Notes under the pieces: generated by a model
Seen by the model: the letters and a program-made list of their open reading frames with translations, nothing else
What the model was told of the DNA's origin: nothing
The model's database searches: none
Assembly (NCBI GenBank): GCA_020746105.1
Contig: CM036639.1
Location: 3,239,501 to 3,303,500, forward strand
DNA from: Trogon surrucura
Lineage: Eukaryota; Chordata; Aves; Trogoniformes; Trogonidae
Reading direction: 5' to 3'
Length of the DNA: 64,000 nucleotides
Part shown: one piece after another, positions 1 to 9,300 of the stretch
How the letters are laid out: the number at the start of each line of letters is the position of its first letter
How positions within the stretch are numbered: the first letter of the stretch is position 1
Made by a program: the position numbers and the translations under genes

Positions 1-492
1 GCTTCCGGAGCCCCAGAGCTGTCATCTTCCGTTCCCTTCGCGTTCTCCGACAGCAAAGCAGGGCTAACAATGTGCTGCCCCACCTGGCTGCTGGCAAAGT
101 TGGGAAATAATTACAGCATGAGTTTATATTCCACAAGGAAAAATATACTCTGGAGCACCTTCTAAATCACCTTGTAGTCTTTGTGAAGGAAGATAGTCTA
201 AACCTGAAAACCCGAAGCCAACAGCAGGGCAAGCCTGACTGGAGTGAACATTTTGTGCAATGTTGGGCAGGTCCAGCGGCATCTTGGGGTTTTAATTCCT
301 ACCGCTAAGAGGGAAAGGCCGATAAACCCACCGTGAGGGGCCTGTCTGCTGAGAGGGATGGGACTGGGAGATGTATCTGTACATGAGAAAGAAGGACTGG
401 CTGATCCCACGCTTGCAAATTCTATCAAGTATGGGGTCTGCCAGTCTCACCTGACCTCACACGGCAGAGCCGCATTCCTGCCCAGTCCTTAC
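1..492 (-). other. RNF113A: RNF113 intron 3, partial
   Basis: Non-coding on the available evidence. After the exon 3 donor there is no match to the strongly conserved next block of RNF113 (the PVGPEDMGATA region), so the intron continues past the left edge. No repeat or RNA gene seen. Confidence 0.6.
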
Positions 493-597
493 CGCCGACC
501 TCGTCGACTTGTACGTGACTCCGATCTCCTTTGACGGATCCTCGTCGTCGCTGCTGCTCACTGCGTACGTGGTCCTCTCCTTCGCGCATCTCCTGGT
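493..597 (-). CDS. RNF113A: RNF113 coding exon 3
   Basis: A 105-bp phase-0 exon, residues 60-94. The acceptor is CCCCTCAG and the donor GCG/GTAAGG. It holds an SSSDDED acidic patch followed by the family signature VTYKSTRSA. Confidence 0.9.
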
Positions 598-1113
598 CTG
601 AGGGGCAAGAAGGCAGCGGGCACGAAGGTGAGAAGGCTCCCGCGCCGCGCCCAGCTCGGGAGGCCGCCCCCGGGACGGAGCGAGCAGCCGCCCCGCCGCG
701 GCTCCCTCACCTTCTGGACCATGGGGTTGGGGGGCTCCCGCCGCCGCTCCTTGCGCACCACGGCGCTGCCCTCCTCACCGCTGCTCTCTGCGGGGAGAGC
801 CCGGCGGTCAGCGAGCGCCAGGGCCAGGCCCGCAGCTCCGCCGCCGCCCTCCCCGCTCTGCGGGCTGGGGACGCCCCCGGCGAGGCCCGGCGGGACCGCC
901 GAGGGGCCGGCAGGGCCGGGGAAGGGCCCTCCGCCCCCTGCGCCGCTCGGGGAGCACCAGGCCCTCCTCCGCGTCCTCCCCGGCACCGCGGCGGCCTCCC
1001 CGAGCCCCCTCACCCTGCTCCTGGTCGCTGCTGGGCCGCTTGCGCCGGCCCCTGCCCGCCGCCAGGCCCCGCTTCTTGAAAGCGAAGCTGCAGACCGCGC
1101 TCTCCTCCGCCAT
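493..1113 (-). CDS. RNF113A: RNF113A-type RING/C3H1 zinc-finger protein, 5' part (partial gene)
   Basis: Family role (known): RNF113A/Cwc24 proteins are nuclear spliceosome-associated E3 ubiquitin ligases with a CCCH zinc finger and a C-terminal RING. Seen: three minus-strand exons, 1014-1113, 711-787 and 493-597, join in frame through consensus splice sites to give 94 residues. The start is MAEESAVCSFAFKKRG, then the family blocks RRKRPSSD, NPMVQK and GVTYKSTRSA, which match the human N-terminus (CTFLFKK, RRKRP, NPMIQK, GVVYKSTRSA). The zinc finger and RING are not in the window; exon 4 must lie left of position 1, because I found no match to the conserved continuation in 1-492. Start choice: the ATG at 1113-1111 opens the conserved block. 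Odd: the coding sequence has introns, whereas human RNF113A is intronless. The ortholog/paralog label (A or B) is inferred; the family call is secure. Confidence 0.9.
711..787 (-). CDS. RNF113A: RNF113 coding exon 2
   Basis: A 77-bp exon that finishes codon 34 and encodes residues 35-59. The acceptor is CCCCGCAG and the donor CAGAAG/GTGAGG. It is acidic/Ser-rich, then basic, ending NPMVQK, which parallels NPMIQK in human RNF113A. Confidence 0.9.
1014..1113 (-). CDS. RNF113A: RNF113 coding exon 1
   Basis: Codons 1-33 plus one base. The ATG is the complement of 1111-1113. The donor reads CAGG/GTGAGG. The exon carries the conserved CSFAFKK and RGRRKRPSSD segments. Confidence 0.9.
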
Positions 1114-1119
1114 CTTGCG
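1108..1119. promoter_or_regulatory. RNF113A: YY1-like motif overlapping the RNF113 start codon
   Basis: The plus strand reads CCGCCATCTTGC, equal to the classic YY1 core CCGCCATCTTG, within a CpG island. The ATG of RNF113 is the complement of the CAT inside it. Such sites lie just downstream of the TSS in many housekeeping promoters; occupancy is inferred. Confidence 0.55.
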
Positions 1120-1720
1120 CTCCTCGGCCACCGGCGCTGGCGGCCGGAGCGGCGCCTCAGGGCCGCGCTCCCTCCCGCCGCCGCCGCTCACGCCCTCTGC
1201 TGGCCGGGAGGGCTGCGCGCCCCGAGCGCAGGGGCAGGGCCCGGGCAGAGCCGCTCCCCACCTCCCGGCGAGGGCGCCCCCCTGGCGGCGGGGAGGGAGG
1301 GAGCGAGGGGCGCCGGAGCGGGCCGGGGCCGCCGCACCCCTCGGGGCCGCTCCCCTCGGCGCTGCCCGTGCCGCCCTCCCCGCCCCGGGCCCGCACCCCG
1401 GCTCCTGCCCCGGCCGCTGAGCACAGAGCGGGGGCACTGCGGGGCGAGCCCCTCCTCGGCCTCCCTCTCCACGCCCCCGGCCCCGCTGCCCCCCCATCTC
1501 CTCCGGGCCTGCTGGGCCCTCCATGTCGCCATAGCAAGAGGAGAAGACGCCGAAGCCCAGCACCTCCCAGCCCAGCCCCTGCCGGGACGGGGAGGCAGAC
1601 CCGGCCTGGGGACGGGGCCCGTTCTCGGGTTCACCCAGGGCAGCAGGCGGGTGGCTCCGCTCAGCGAAGGCTGCCCCGCACCTGCCCTCACTCCGGGGCG
1701 GCCTGGCGACGCCTTGGATG

Positions 1721-3040
1721 CTCTTCTGCTCTTCCCCGTGCCCAGATGGACACGGGCTTTCGCAGTCCCGCCAGCCTCCTGCTGCGTGACACGTGTGACC
1801 GTCCCCATTGCAGGGTCTGCTTGGCAACAGCTAATTTTACTGTCGACTCAAATTCCTCTTTTATTTGCTCCCTGTGGCAGCAAACCTTCTCAGCGCAGAT
1901 GCTATTTGGGCAATGCAGAGTGACAGATACGATAAATCTTATCAGTGCTGTCTCCCTGTCCTGTAAACACCACCATAAATTCCTTAATCGTATTTTTTGC
2001 ACGGGGAATTACAGGCAAACTGCGCACTCAGAGACCACCTGCCTCTGCCGCCGGGCTCAGACTTGGGGCCGTTTCCAGACGGCGTTTGGCTCTTCCCAGT
2101 GGCACCACACTGCGCTGAGGAGCCCAAACAAGAGCACTTGGTCCTGCATCATCGTTATCAAAGCTCTTCCCACTCCTCCGTTGCCTATTTTGTCTCCGTT
2201 TATCCCCCATTGGAGGGATTTGGGAGGTTAAAGCGAAGTCCTGAGAGGACTCTACCCTTCTGCCGGCCCACGGCCACCCCGTGAGCTCAGCTCCTCTCAG
2301 ACCGCCTCCGAGTTCCCTTCAGGTTTTAACAATTAATATTTAACCTATTTATTCCTAACATTGTGCCCTGTTGCTGGGTGAAATCCCAGCCCTCCAAACT
2401 TCAGCCACCTGGTCCCAAACCCCCGTGGGGACACAGGGAGAGCTGCCTTTATCCTCCAGGCAGCGACTTCGCTCGCCCCATGAGAACCTGCCCTGGCAGA
2501 CCTCCCGACCACCTCACCCAGCACCGCCCCCACGCGTGGCTCCTCAGCTCTTCGTGGAATAAAACCCACATTTCTAAAACCATCATGGCCCAGTTTTGCT
2601 TCCCTGGGAGGGTGAGGAGCTGGGGGCACGGGGATCCCCCTTTCCTGCTGCTGCCTGATAAGATCCTTCCTCTACAAACAATTGCTGAGGCGGAGAAGGT
2701 GGGGGGCAAGTTTGGCTTTGGCAGACCCTGGAGGGACGGACCCTCCAGGATGCCTGCAGGAAACCTTACACGAGCGGGTTGGTGCCACGCAGACAGAGCC
2801 CAAGGCCACGTCCAAAGTCTTGAGCGAAGCCCGTCTGCACACGCAGAACATGTGGGGACAGGCTGGGCGAAAGCTAATTACGCTGGGGGGGTAATTGCAT
2901 GCACGTTGTTGGCGGGGAGGAAAGAGGAAGCGACCTTCTCGGGGTCGGCGGTGTTGGCAGCAGGATCGGGGAGGCAGCGAGGGTCCGAGGGTGGCTGGGG
3001 AGAGGAAGGCCGGGAAGAGAGGGGCTGGGGAAGGTTTGGG
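1721..3040. other. Intergenic spacer between divergent RNF113 and LIMD2
   Basis: No exon, RNA gene or recognisable repeat could be supported here. It is mixed-composition DNA between the two CpG-rich promoter regions. Confidence 0.5.
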
Positions 3041-3149
3041 GTTAGAGGTTGGCTTCACACAAAGGAGCGAGTGGCTGGAAGACGGTACGACGCGAGAGCC
3101 AATCACCGCGGCAGCCCGGCGATAAAAGGGCTCGCGAGGCAGCCGTGGG
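3040..3149 (+). promoter_or_regulatory. LIMD2: Candidate LIMD2 core promoter (CCAAT and TATA boxes)
   Basis: A CCAAT box (GAGCCAATCACCG, CCAAT at 3099-3103) lies 22 bp upstream of a TATA-like ATAAAAG at 3122-3128, in a small CpG-rich patch. That spacing predicts transcription starting near 3150. A good donor follows at 3324, giving a plausible first exon for the downstream plus-strand gene. Assignment to LIMD2 is inferred from strand and position. Confidence 0.55.
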
Positions 3150-3323
3150 AGCTCGCAGGAAACGGCTCCGCTCCCACAGCCCCGGCCTCTGCGGCGGGGA
3201 GAAAGGGAGCGAGAAGACCCCACCATCGGCGACGGCTGGAGAGACCCACCGCCAGGACAGGCCCACCCTCCCCGGGGTGAAACCCTCCCGCTCGGCATCG
3301 CCCGCTCGGAGCCCAGGCATATG
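3150..3323 (+). other. LIMD2: Inferred LIMD2 non-coding exon 1 (5' UTR)
   Basis: Begins about 28 bp after the TATA-like box and ends at GGCATATG/GTGAGC, a strong donor. The TSS is approximate. The last three bases of the exon form an ATG, which would open an upstream reading frame (see findings). It needs transcript support. Confidence 0.45.
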
Positions 3324-4287
3324 GTGAGCCTTCGCCCGTGGAGAACAACGGGGCGGGGAGGCAGCTGGGCAAGAGACAATGATGATGGTCCCCGAGATGT
3401 GGAGAGAGAGAGGGGGTTCGCCCTCGCCGGGGATCGCTGCCGGTCACGGCTCAGCGCTGGGAGAGCTGGGGGAGAAAGGAAAAGCGGGTGGTGGGGAGGG
3501 AGGGGGAGGCAGGCACTCGGAGAAAGGGATGGAGAGGAGGGAGGAACGCAAAGACAGGGAGAGCCCCGGGAAGCGGCACCGCTGGCCAGGAGCCACCCCA
3601 CAGGTGGGGGTTCATCCCCCTCCCCGCACAGCCCCCCCGGGGGCAGGTCCCACCCAGATGCACCGGGAACTTTTTTGGCTTTTGGGAGGAGGCTCGGCTG
3701 AGGTGGTCACGGAGAGCAGGTTCAGGGTGGGGGGGAACACAAGGGGATCTGTTTTCAGCCCTGAGTGGCCTCGCCGGGGTTAGGTGGGGGCAAGAAGATG
3801 CTCTCTTGAGCTCCAGGAGCCTGCTGGGGAGCGACGTTGCTGAAAGGGGGGGTGAGCACCCCGTGCTCTCTGTGAGCTGGAGGGGGTGAGGGGCTTGCAC
3901 CCGGTGTATCAGGGGGACAAGAGGAAGCGGATGCCTGGGCCCCTCGGAGTGGGCATCTCGGGGCGCGGTGTTTCAGGGCTCACACTCCCCGTTCGGGCTG
4001 TATTTCCCTCTTTGTTGTGTGCTGCAGTACACGCTGGAGGGGGGCTGGACAGATCCATTTTATTAAGCTGATCAGAAAGAGCAGAGATGGAAGAAAACCT
4101 GTTAGATCCCGACTCCTTTACCCCCCTTCGTTAATGCCTGCTAATTCTCAGCGGTGTGTCTCCCACCGCCTCACCCAGCCCGGCTGTAAACCTTTCCAGC
4201 CACAGGTCTTTCATCACTTCCCTGGGGAGGCTGTTGCACGACTGTGAGATTTAATAACAACACAAATACCCCGAGCTCTGACATGAC

Positions 4288-4480
4288 CCTTAACAGCCAG
4301 GGATCTCCCAGGGCTTCACAAAGGCGAGCATCTCTGTTTCCATCGTGGCGGGGAAAGGGAACAGAAAAAAACAAAATGATTTGTCCACTGTCACCCAAAA
4401 ATCAGCAGCAGAGCTGGGAATCAAGCCCAGATCTCCCAAGTCCCAGTCCGGTGCTGCAACTACCACGTTTTGAGCCAGTC
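4288..4480. repeat. Ancient MIR/L2-like SINE relic
   Basis: The stretch with CACTGTCACCCAAAAATCAG, then GCAGAGCTGGGAATCAAGCC, then CAGATCTCCCAAGTCCCAGT resembles the widespread amniote MIR-type tail (a 'TCACACAG..CAGAGCTGGGATT..AACCCAGGTCTC' pattern). It is heavily diverged, so the subfamily cannot be named. Confidence 0.55.
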
Positions 4481-5562
4481 TGATCTGTCTAATCCCCCTG
4501 GATCGCTTGAGCCCAGCTAAGCTACCTTGTAAGTCATATTTTTGATCCATTTTCTGCTGATTTTTGTACATGGGTTGGGCATCAGTCTCGAAAGAACATG
4601 ATAATTCAGCAGCCTGGGTTGTGCTGTGGAAACTGGGCTTTGTCCACAGAAGACATCGTGTGAGGGCCCTCGCAGGGAAGACATCTGGTGCCCCAGCTGA
4701 GCTGTTGTGTGTTTAAGGCCAGGAGCAGCACATCTGCAGCATTATTAACGTAGATTACAAAATAATTGCAGGGCAACCGATCAAGCCTCGTCTGAAACGG
4801 CTCCAGCGTTAACATCCTTTTTTAACGGGAGCCCTGCAAGAAGTAAATTCCCAGTTAAGAAGTGAGGGTCAGTCAGAACCAGCCTCTTGGGCTCTGCAGT
4901 GACTGGATGCATCTTCTTTTTCATACAGCTCAAAATGGGGTTCCTGACCTTTTTTGGTCAACAAAAATCCCACGAGACTTCTCATTAGGGAAGGGAGTTC
5001 CTCTTCTGGTTTCCTTCAGCCAGTCGGTCCTGTGAGCCTACAACTACCCTCTCCGGTCCTACGCGGTGACGGAGTTTCTCTTTTCCTTTTCACCCGTGCT
5101 CAGCTTCTGCGGGGCCGTTGTCCATCGTCAGGCAGCTGCCATGTTCCCCCGAGGTGTCCGCCGTTCCCGTTCCAGTCAAGTCATTTTTATCTGCCATCTG
5201 GGGGTGTTGCAGAGCTTACCTAGCTGTTAGCAAAAGCTCCAGGATGGAAAACATTAAATCTGGGTGAAGGGATTATTGCGATCAACATTAAGCACATTTT
5301 AGCCATATTTCTCACTCCTCTGGTGTGCCCATAACCCTCTCCATATGGCCAGCCCAAGGGTTTTCAGGCACATGGAGTCTCACCAACCTCTGATGTGCCT
5401 CCAGGACTTGCTTTTCCCAGCACACTCGTTGCTCCACTGGAATCCTGCAGCCTCGCAGAGCACCAGCTCCTGTGTGGCACCTTGGATCCCAACAGGGAGG
5501 ATGGTGGCAAAGGTTGAAAATAAACAGGGCAGCTCAAAAAGAACTGCCCTCTCGAGAGATTT

Positions 5563-5598
5563 ATCTTTCGACCTTTCGAGATCTTTCGATCTTTCGAG
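5563..5598. repeat. 9-bp tandem repeat, four units, each with TCGA
   Basis: Four consecutive 9-mers ATCTTTCGA, CCTTTCGAG, ATCTTTCGA, TCTTTCGAG. The array is flanked on both sides by a 12-bp direct repeat TCGAGAGATTTA (5552-5563 and 5594-5605). It is CpG-bearing in otherwise CpG-poor DNA. No function recognised. Confidence 0.8.
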
Positions 5599-5924
5599 AG
5601 ATTTAACCTATGAAGAGGATTTTAGTGGCTTATTTTATCATTTTTTTTGGACACAGTCTGCATTTGGACAGCAAACGCAGGAGAGCAGAGCAGCTCTCCT
5701 GAGAGTGGTGCCTCGGAAAGTGGTTGTGCTGCGTTTTGGGGTGCCTGGACTCACTCCTGCTCTTGCTGCGTCTGCAGATGGCGAAGCAGCAGAAGCTCTC
5801 AGGAGGGGCCTTCTCGGAGCTTAAGAGATGAGATAACCCACGTAGGAAACGCTGGTCCGAAGTCTGGTGTTGTACAGGTGATACTCCACGAGAGGAGATT
5901 GGCCAACATCACATTTACAGGTTA

Positions 5925-6155
5925 TGCTTGGGGAAGGAGGAAATGGCAGGCAATTACAGGCCCATTAATTGGAGCACAATAAAAGGTGAGTTTCTAGAAT
6001 AGGTTTTAGGAGAGTAATCAAAGATGTGGTGTTGGGAAGCAGAATAAAATGCAGTGTGGTTTTAACAGAGATTAGTTTGGCTCAGTATCTTCCTTGGATA
6101 TGATAACTGGCCTCAGGAATCTGGATTTAAGGAAGGCACTTGATATGAGTGCCCC
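5925..6155 (+). repeat. Degraded CR1-type LINE reverse-transcriptase fragment
   Basis: AATTACAGGCCCATT (5952-5966) decodes to NYRPI, and 6121-6150 decodes to LDLRKALDMS, a decayed form of the CR1 RT motif LDFSKAFDTV. The order and strand agree with a CR1 RT, but the spacing is shortened and frames shift, so it is a dead relic. Confidence 0.6.
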
Positions 6156-6248
6156 AGAGAAATGATTATTTTGGGTGGGGACGGGAAAGAGGACAGGGAA
6201 GAGACAACAAAACGGAAGGAGGACGCTTGGATCCTTCCACAAGGAGAG

Positions 6249-6310
6249 ATCATAGAATCAGAGAATTGTTTAGGTTGGAAGAGACCTTTAAGGTCACAGT
6301 GCTAGAGACT
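6249..6310 (-). repeat. CR1 LINE 3' tail fragment
   Basis: ATCATAGAATCAGAGAATTG followed by TTTAGGTTGGAAGAGACCTT is the reverse complement of the avian CR1 3' end. It is one of the main grounds for calling the source a bird. Confidence 0.85.
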
Positions 6311-9300
6311 GAACTTGGTCACACTCCGTTTAGAAGTCAGGAGAGCTGCCCATGATGAGGGAAAAAGATCAGGGAGCAGGAAGATGAGACTGGAGCCCTA
6401 GAGATGGGTAAAGTAGAGCTGTGCCGGAGTGGGCACGAAGCCTGGAGGGACCTCAGCAAGCGGAGGGCACTGAAGAAGAACGAGCACCTGGGATTTCTGG
6501 CAGAGGTGACAAAGGAAGAGCACATCAGGCCAGATGTTTCCAGGGGTGCCAGAGAAGTATTCGTACTAGAATACAAAGGTCTGAGGTCTCCTTCAGCATC
6601 CAGGCCAGCTCCCCTACTTGGAGCAGGCCACCAAGGTGGCTGTAGGAACACAGAACCCACCCTGTGAGAACAGATTAAAAGGAATTGGCTTCTCCTGCTA
6701 AAAAAAAAAAGACTAATAAGGAATGTGATTCCTCATTATGAATCCCTCTGAGAGGCAACTTCTATGGTGGGAGAAGAACTAGGAACATAACGCCAGTATA
6801 CCCGTAAAGGGATACACATTTCTGCAGGGAACCAGAAGGTGAGGTTTCCAGGCGGAGCGCGGTTTATGGAAGTGACTGTGGAAAAACTGAAAAGGGGAGA
6901 GAGGGAGCATGAGCTGCTATTTACCTGTCATCACGCTTGTTAGCACCAGACTCCTATCGCATTTCACTCGCACCACGCTGCAGAGCTTCCAAATCTTTCT
7001 CCCAGTGAAGTTTTGCCTAAATGTCCAACCTGACCCTCCCAAGCTGCAGCTTCTGGCCACTCCCGCTTGCTCTGTCACCTGGCACTACTGAGGAGGATCC
7101 ATCTCTGCCTGGAAAAGAGGCTTTTCTCATCCTCCCAGCAGGCTTTCTGATGTGTTTTTCTGCTCTATCTGAGCTCTGAGCAAGACAGGAGATCCCAGGG
7201 AGCAGAGACTCCCTTGGGACTGTGATTTTTAATGGATGCCATTAAACATGGCCACGGTCCCAGGAATGGGCTGCTCCATGCTTCAATTTCCACTTCTGGA
7301 AAACGGATGAATCCCAGCAGCATCCTCCAGCCCTGTCTTCACCTGCACTGAGAGGCAGAGCCTGGGGACCACCCCGGTCCCCCTTGGCCCTGCTCCTTCC
7401 AGGGCCATGCACATCCTCCTCAGGGATGAAGGTGGGAGCGCAGAGCGGGTGGGCAGGGGCTTCCCTCGGGCTCCCTCCTTTCTTGTGCGGGTCCTCCATT
7501 GTCGCCCTAACAAAGGCAGCCCTGTTCCTCCCCACAACTATTCCTTGTCAGCATCCCTCAGCATTTCGGCCGCAGATTTCCTGCCCGCTGGCAGCCTTTC
7601 AAGAGGCAGCCCGGGCGCAGAACGTGGATGGAAAGCGGATTAGTGGGGCAGGCTGGTGGAAGGTAGCTCCATGCCCTGGGGTACAGGCGGGGACAGGTCT
7701 GTGTGGTGGGGCTGCTCTCCAGAAACCTGATCAATAGGGTAGTGGTGTTCACAGAAGTGACCTGGCTGCTCCTCCCTGGAGTCCTCCACCCTGTATCTAA
7801 GCCACCAAGGATCTGCTCTGAGTCCCAAGCACTGGTAAGGCCAAGCTCAAAACCACATAAGGAGCCAAGATCTGAAGGTCTTCCATGGCTAAAGCTGGAG
7901 CCATGACCATTGGGCTCTCTCCATCATCCCCACCCAAGCTGCATCTCGCTCTCTTTCCACGCTTGAGAAGCTGATGGAGCGCGGGGAGGCTGTGCCCCCT
8001 TCCCTGGCCACGCTGTGCCCGGTTCTGGCACTGGCCCATTTGATGCCAAATCTGCACCGGACTTTATTTTAGGGGTGGATCGGCTGTGAGGCCCCAAGGC
8101 TGTGGAAATAGGGGTGAGCTGGGCAGTGAGCTGGGCAGTGAGCTGGGTGATCCCCACGCTCAGGAGACATGTTCTTCCAGCATCTCTTCACCTCCTCCCC
8201 CTGCAGTCCCGCTGAGAAACACCACAGTGCTGGAGGGGCAGCGGCTGTCCCCGGCACTAATCCTGCACACGATCTCGGGGACATCAGTCCCTGCAGCAAT
8301 TGGTTTCGCTTGTGGTTTCCCAGGGGAGAGGTGTTGAGCCCCCGCTCCTGCCTTGCCACGCTGCCAGGGACACTCTGCGTCCTCCCGGGATGGAGAAGGA
8401 AGGGGCCTGGATCCCCCCACGCCGCGCTTTGCCTTTGGGGGAGACTCTTGCGACGGTGCGGCGATCCCAGCAGTAAACACACACTTCACAGGGCAGCTAA
8501 TGGGAACCATATGGCGGAGAGGGGCCTCTCGCCCTCCGCAGTCACGCTGCTTTCCTGTGCCGGAAACCCATCGGCTTTCGGAGAGGCCACCAGCCAGCGC
8601 AGGGCTGGGGCGCGCTGGGAGCAGGCTGTCTCGGCAGCGAGCGGGGAGAGGATCCCTGCACCCGTCCCGGCCGCGGGAAATGTCCGAATTTCCTCGAGGG
8701 GCCACCCCGGATGCTTCCCTCTCCCTCCATCTGCCCCCAGGGTCAGGCAGGAAGGTGAGAGGGGATGGGGGAGGCTGTTTGGCGAAAGCTCCGTGACCGA
8801 GCAGCTTCTGGGATGAACATTGTCTTCCTCATCCCAAACTGCTCCCCGGTTGGTGCTAGAAGACTGCAGCCCCTCCCCAGCTGTTCTCACATGGCAGCGG
8901 GCACACAGCCCCTGCAGATGCCTGACAAGCTCCAACCCCAAGGTCCCAAACATCAGCTTGCTGAGATCACCAGCGAAGCCCCCAGAGCAGGACTGGCAGT
9001 TACGGTGTCAGGCTCCGCTGTGGTGACTTGGACTTGGCTTCCTTGCTTTGTCAGAGACGCCCTCTGAGCTCCTCAAAAAATGAGCGAGCCCCTCCGTGTG
9101 CTGGAGTGTTGCCCTAGCAAACGTGAAGGCTTCACTGCATCGATGTGGCAGCAGGTCCTTAAGGGAAGCCCGTGCCGCTGAGGTTCCTCCACTCACGGAG
9201 GCTTGTGTTGATTGCCTTGGGCTCACATCCCACCCCGGGCAGACTGATGCCTCCTTGGAAGAGTGGTGACAGCAGCCGAGAGCCTCCTAGAAACCCTCTC

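Larger units (their letters stand above)
560..1720. promoter_or_regulatory. RNF113A: CpG island at the RNF113 5' end
   Basis: Dense G+C with abundant undepleted CpG covers RNF113 exons 1-2 and the flanking 600 bp, with several GC (Sp1-type) boxes. This is the likely TSS region of RNF113, and its length could also support divergent transcription toward LIMD2. The very long open frames on both strands here come from base composition and are not genes. Confidence 0.8.

Noticed and set aside
1..490. Search for RNF113 exon 4, and for STRADA, at the left edge
   Set aside because: The minus-strand frame at 1-57 (SENAKGTEDD-like) does not match the highly conserved RNF113 continuation or STRADA.
558..2231. 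Long overlapping open frames on both strands (up to 431 codons) at the left CpG island
   Set aside because: They are Pro/Ala/Arg/Gly-rich readings of GC-rich promoter DNA, lack family motifs, and overlap the real RNF113 exons in other frames.
8114..8147. Three copies of a 12-bp GTGAGCTGGGCA unit
   Set aside because: Too short and too simple to support a function; noted as a minor tandem only.
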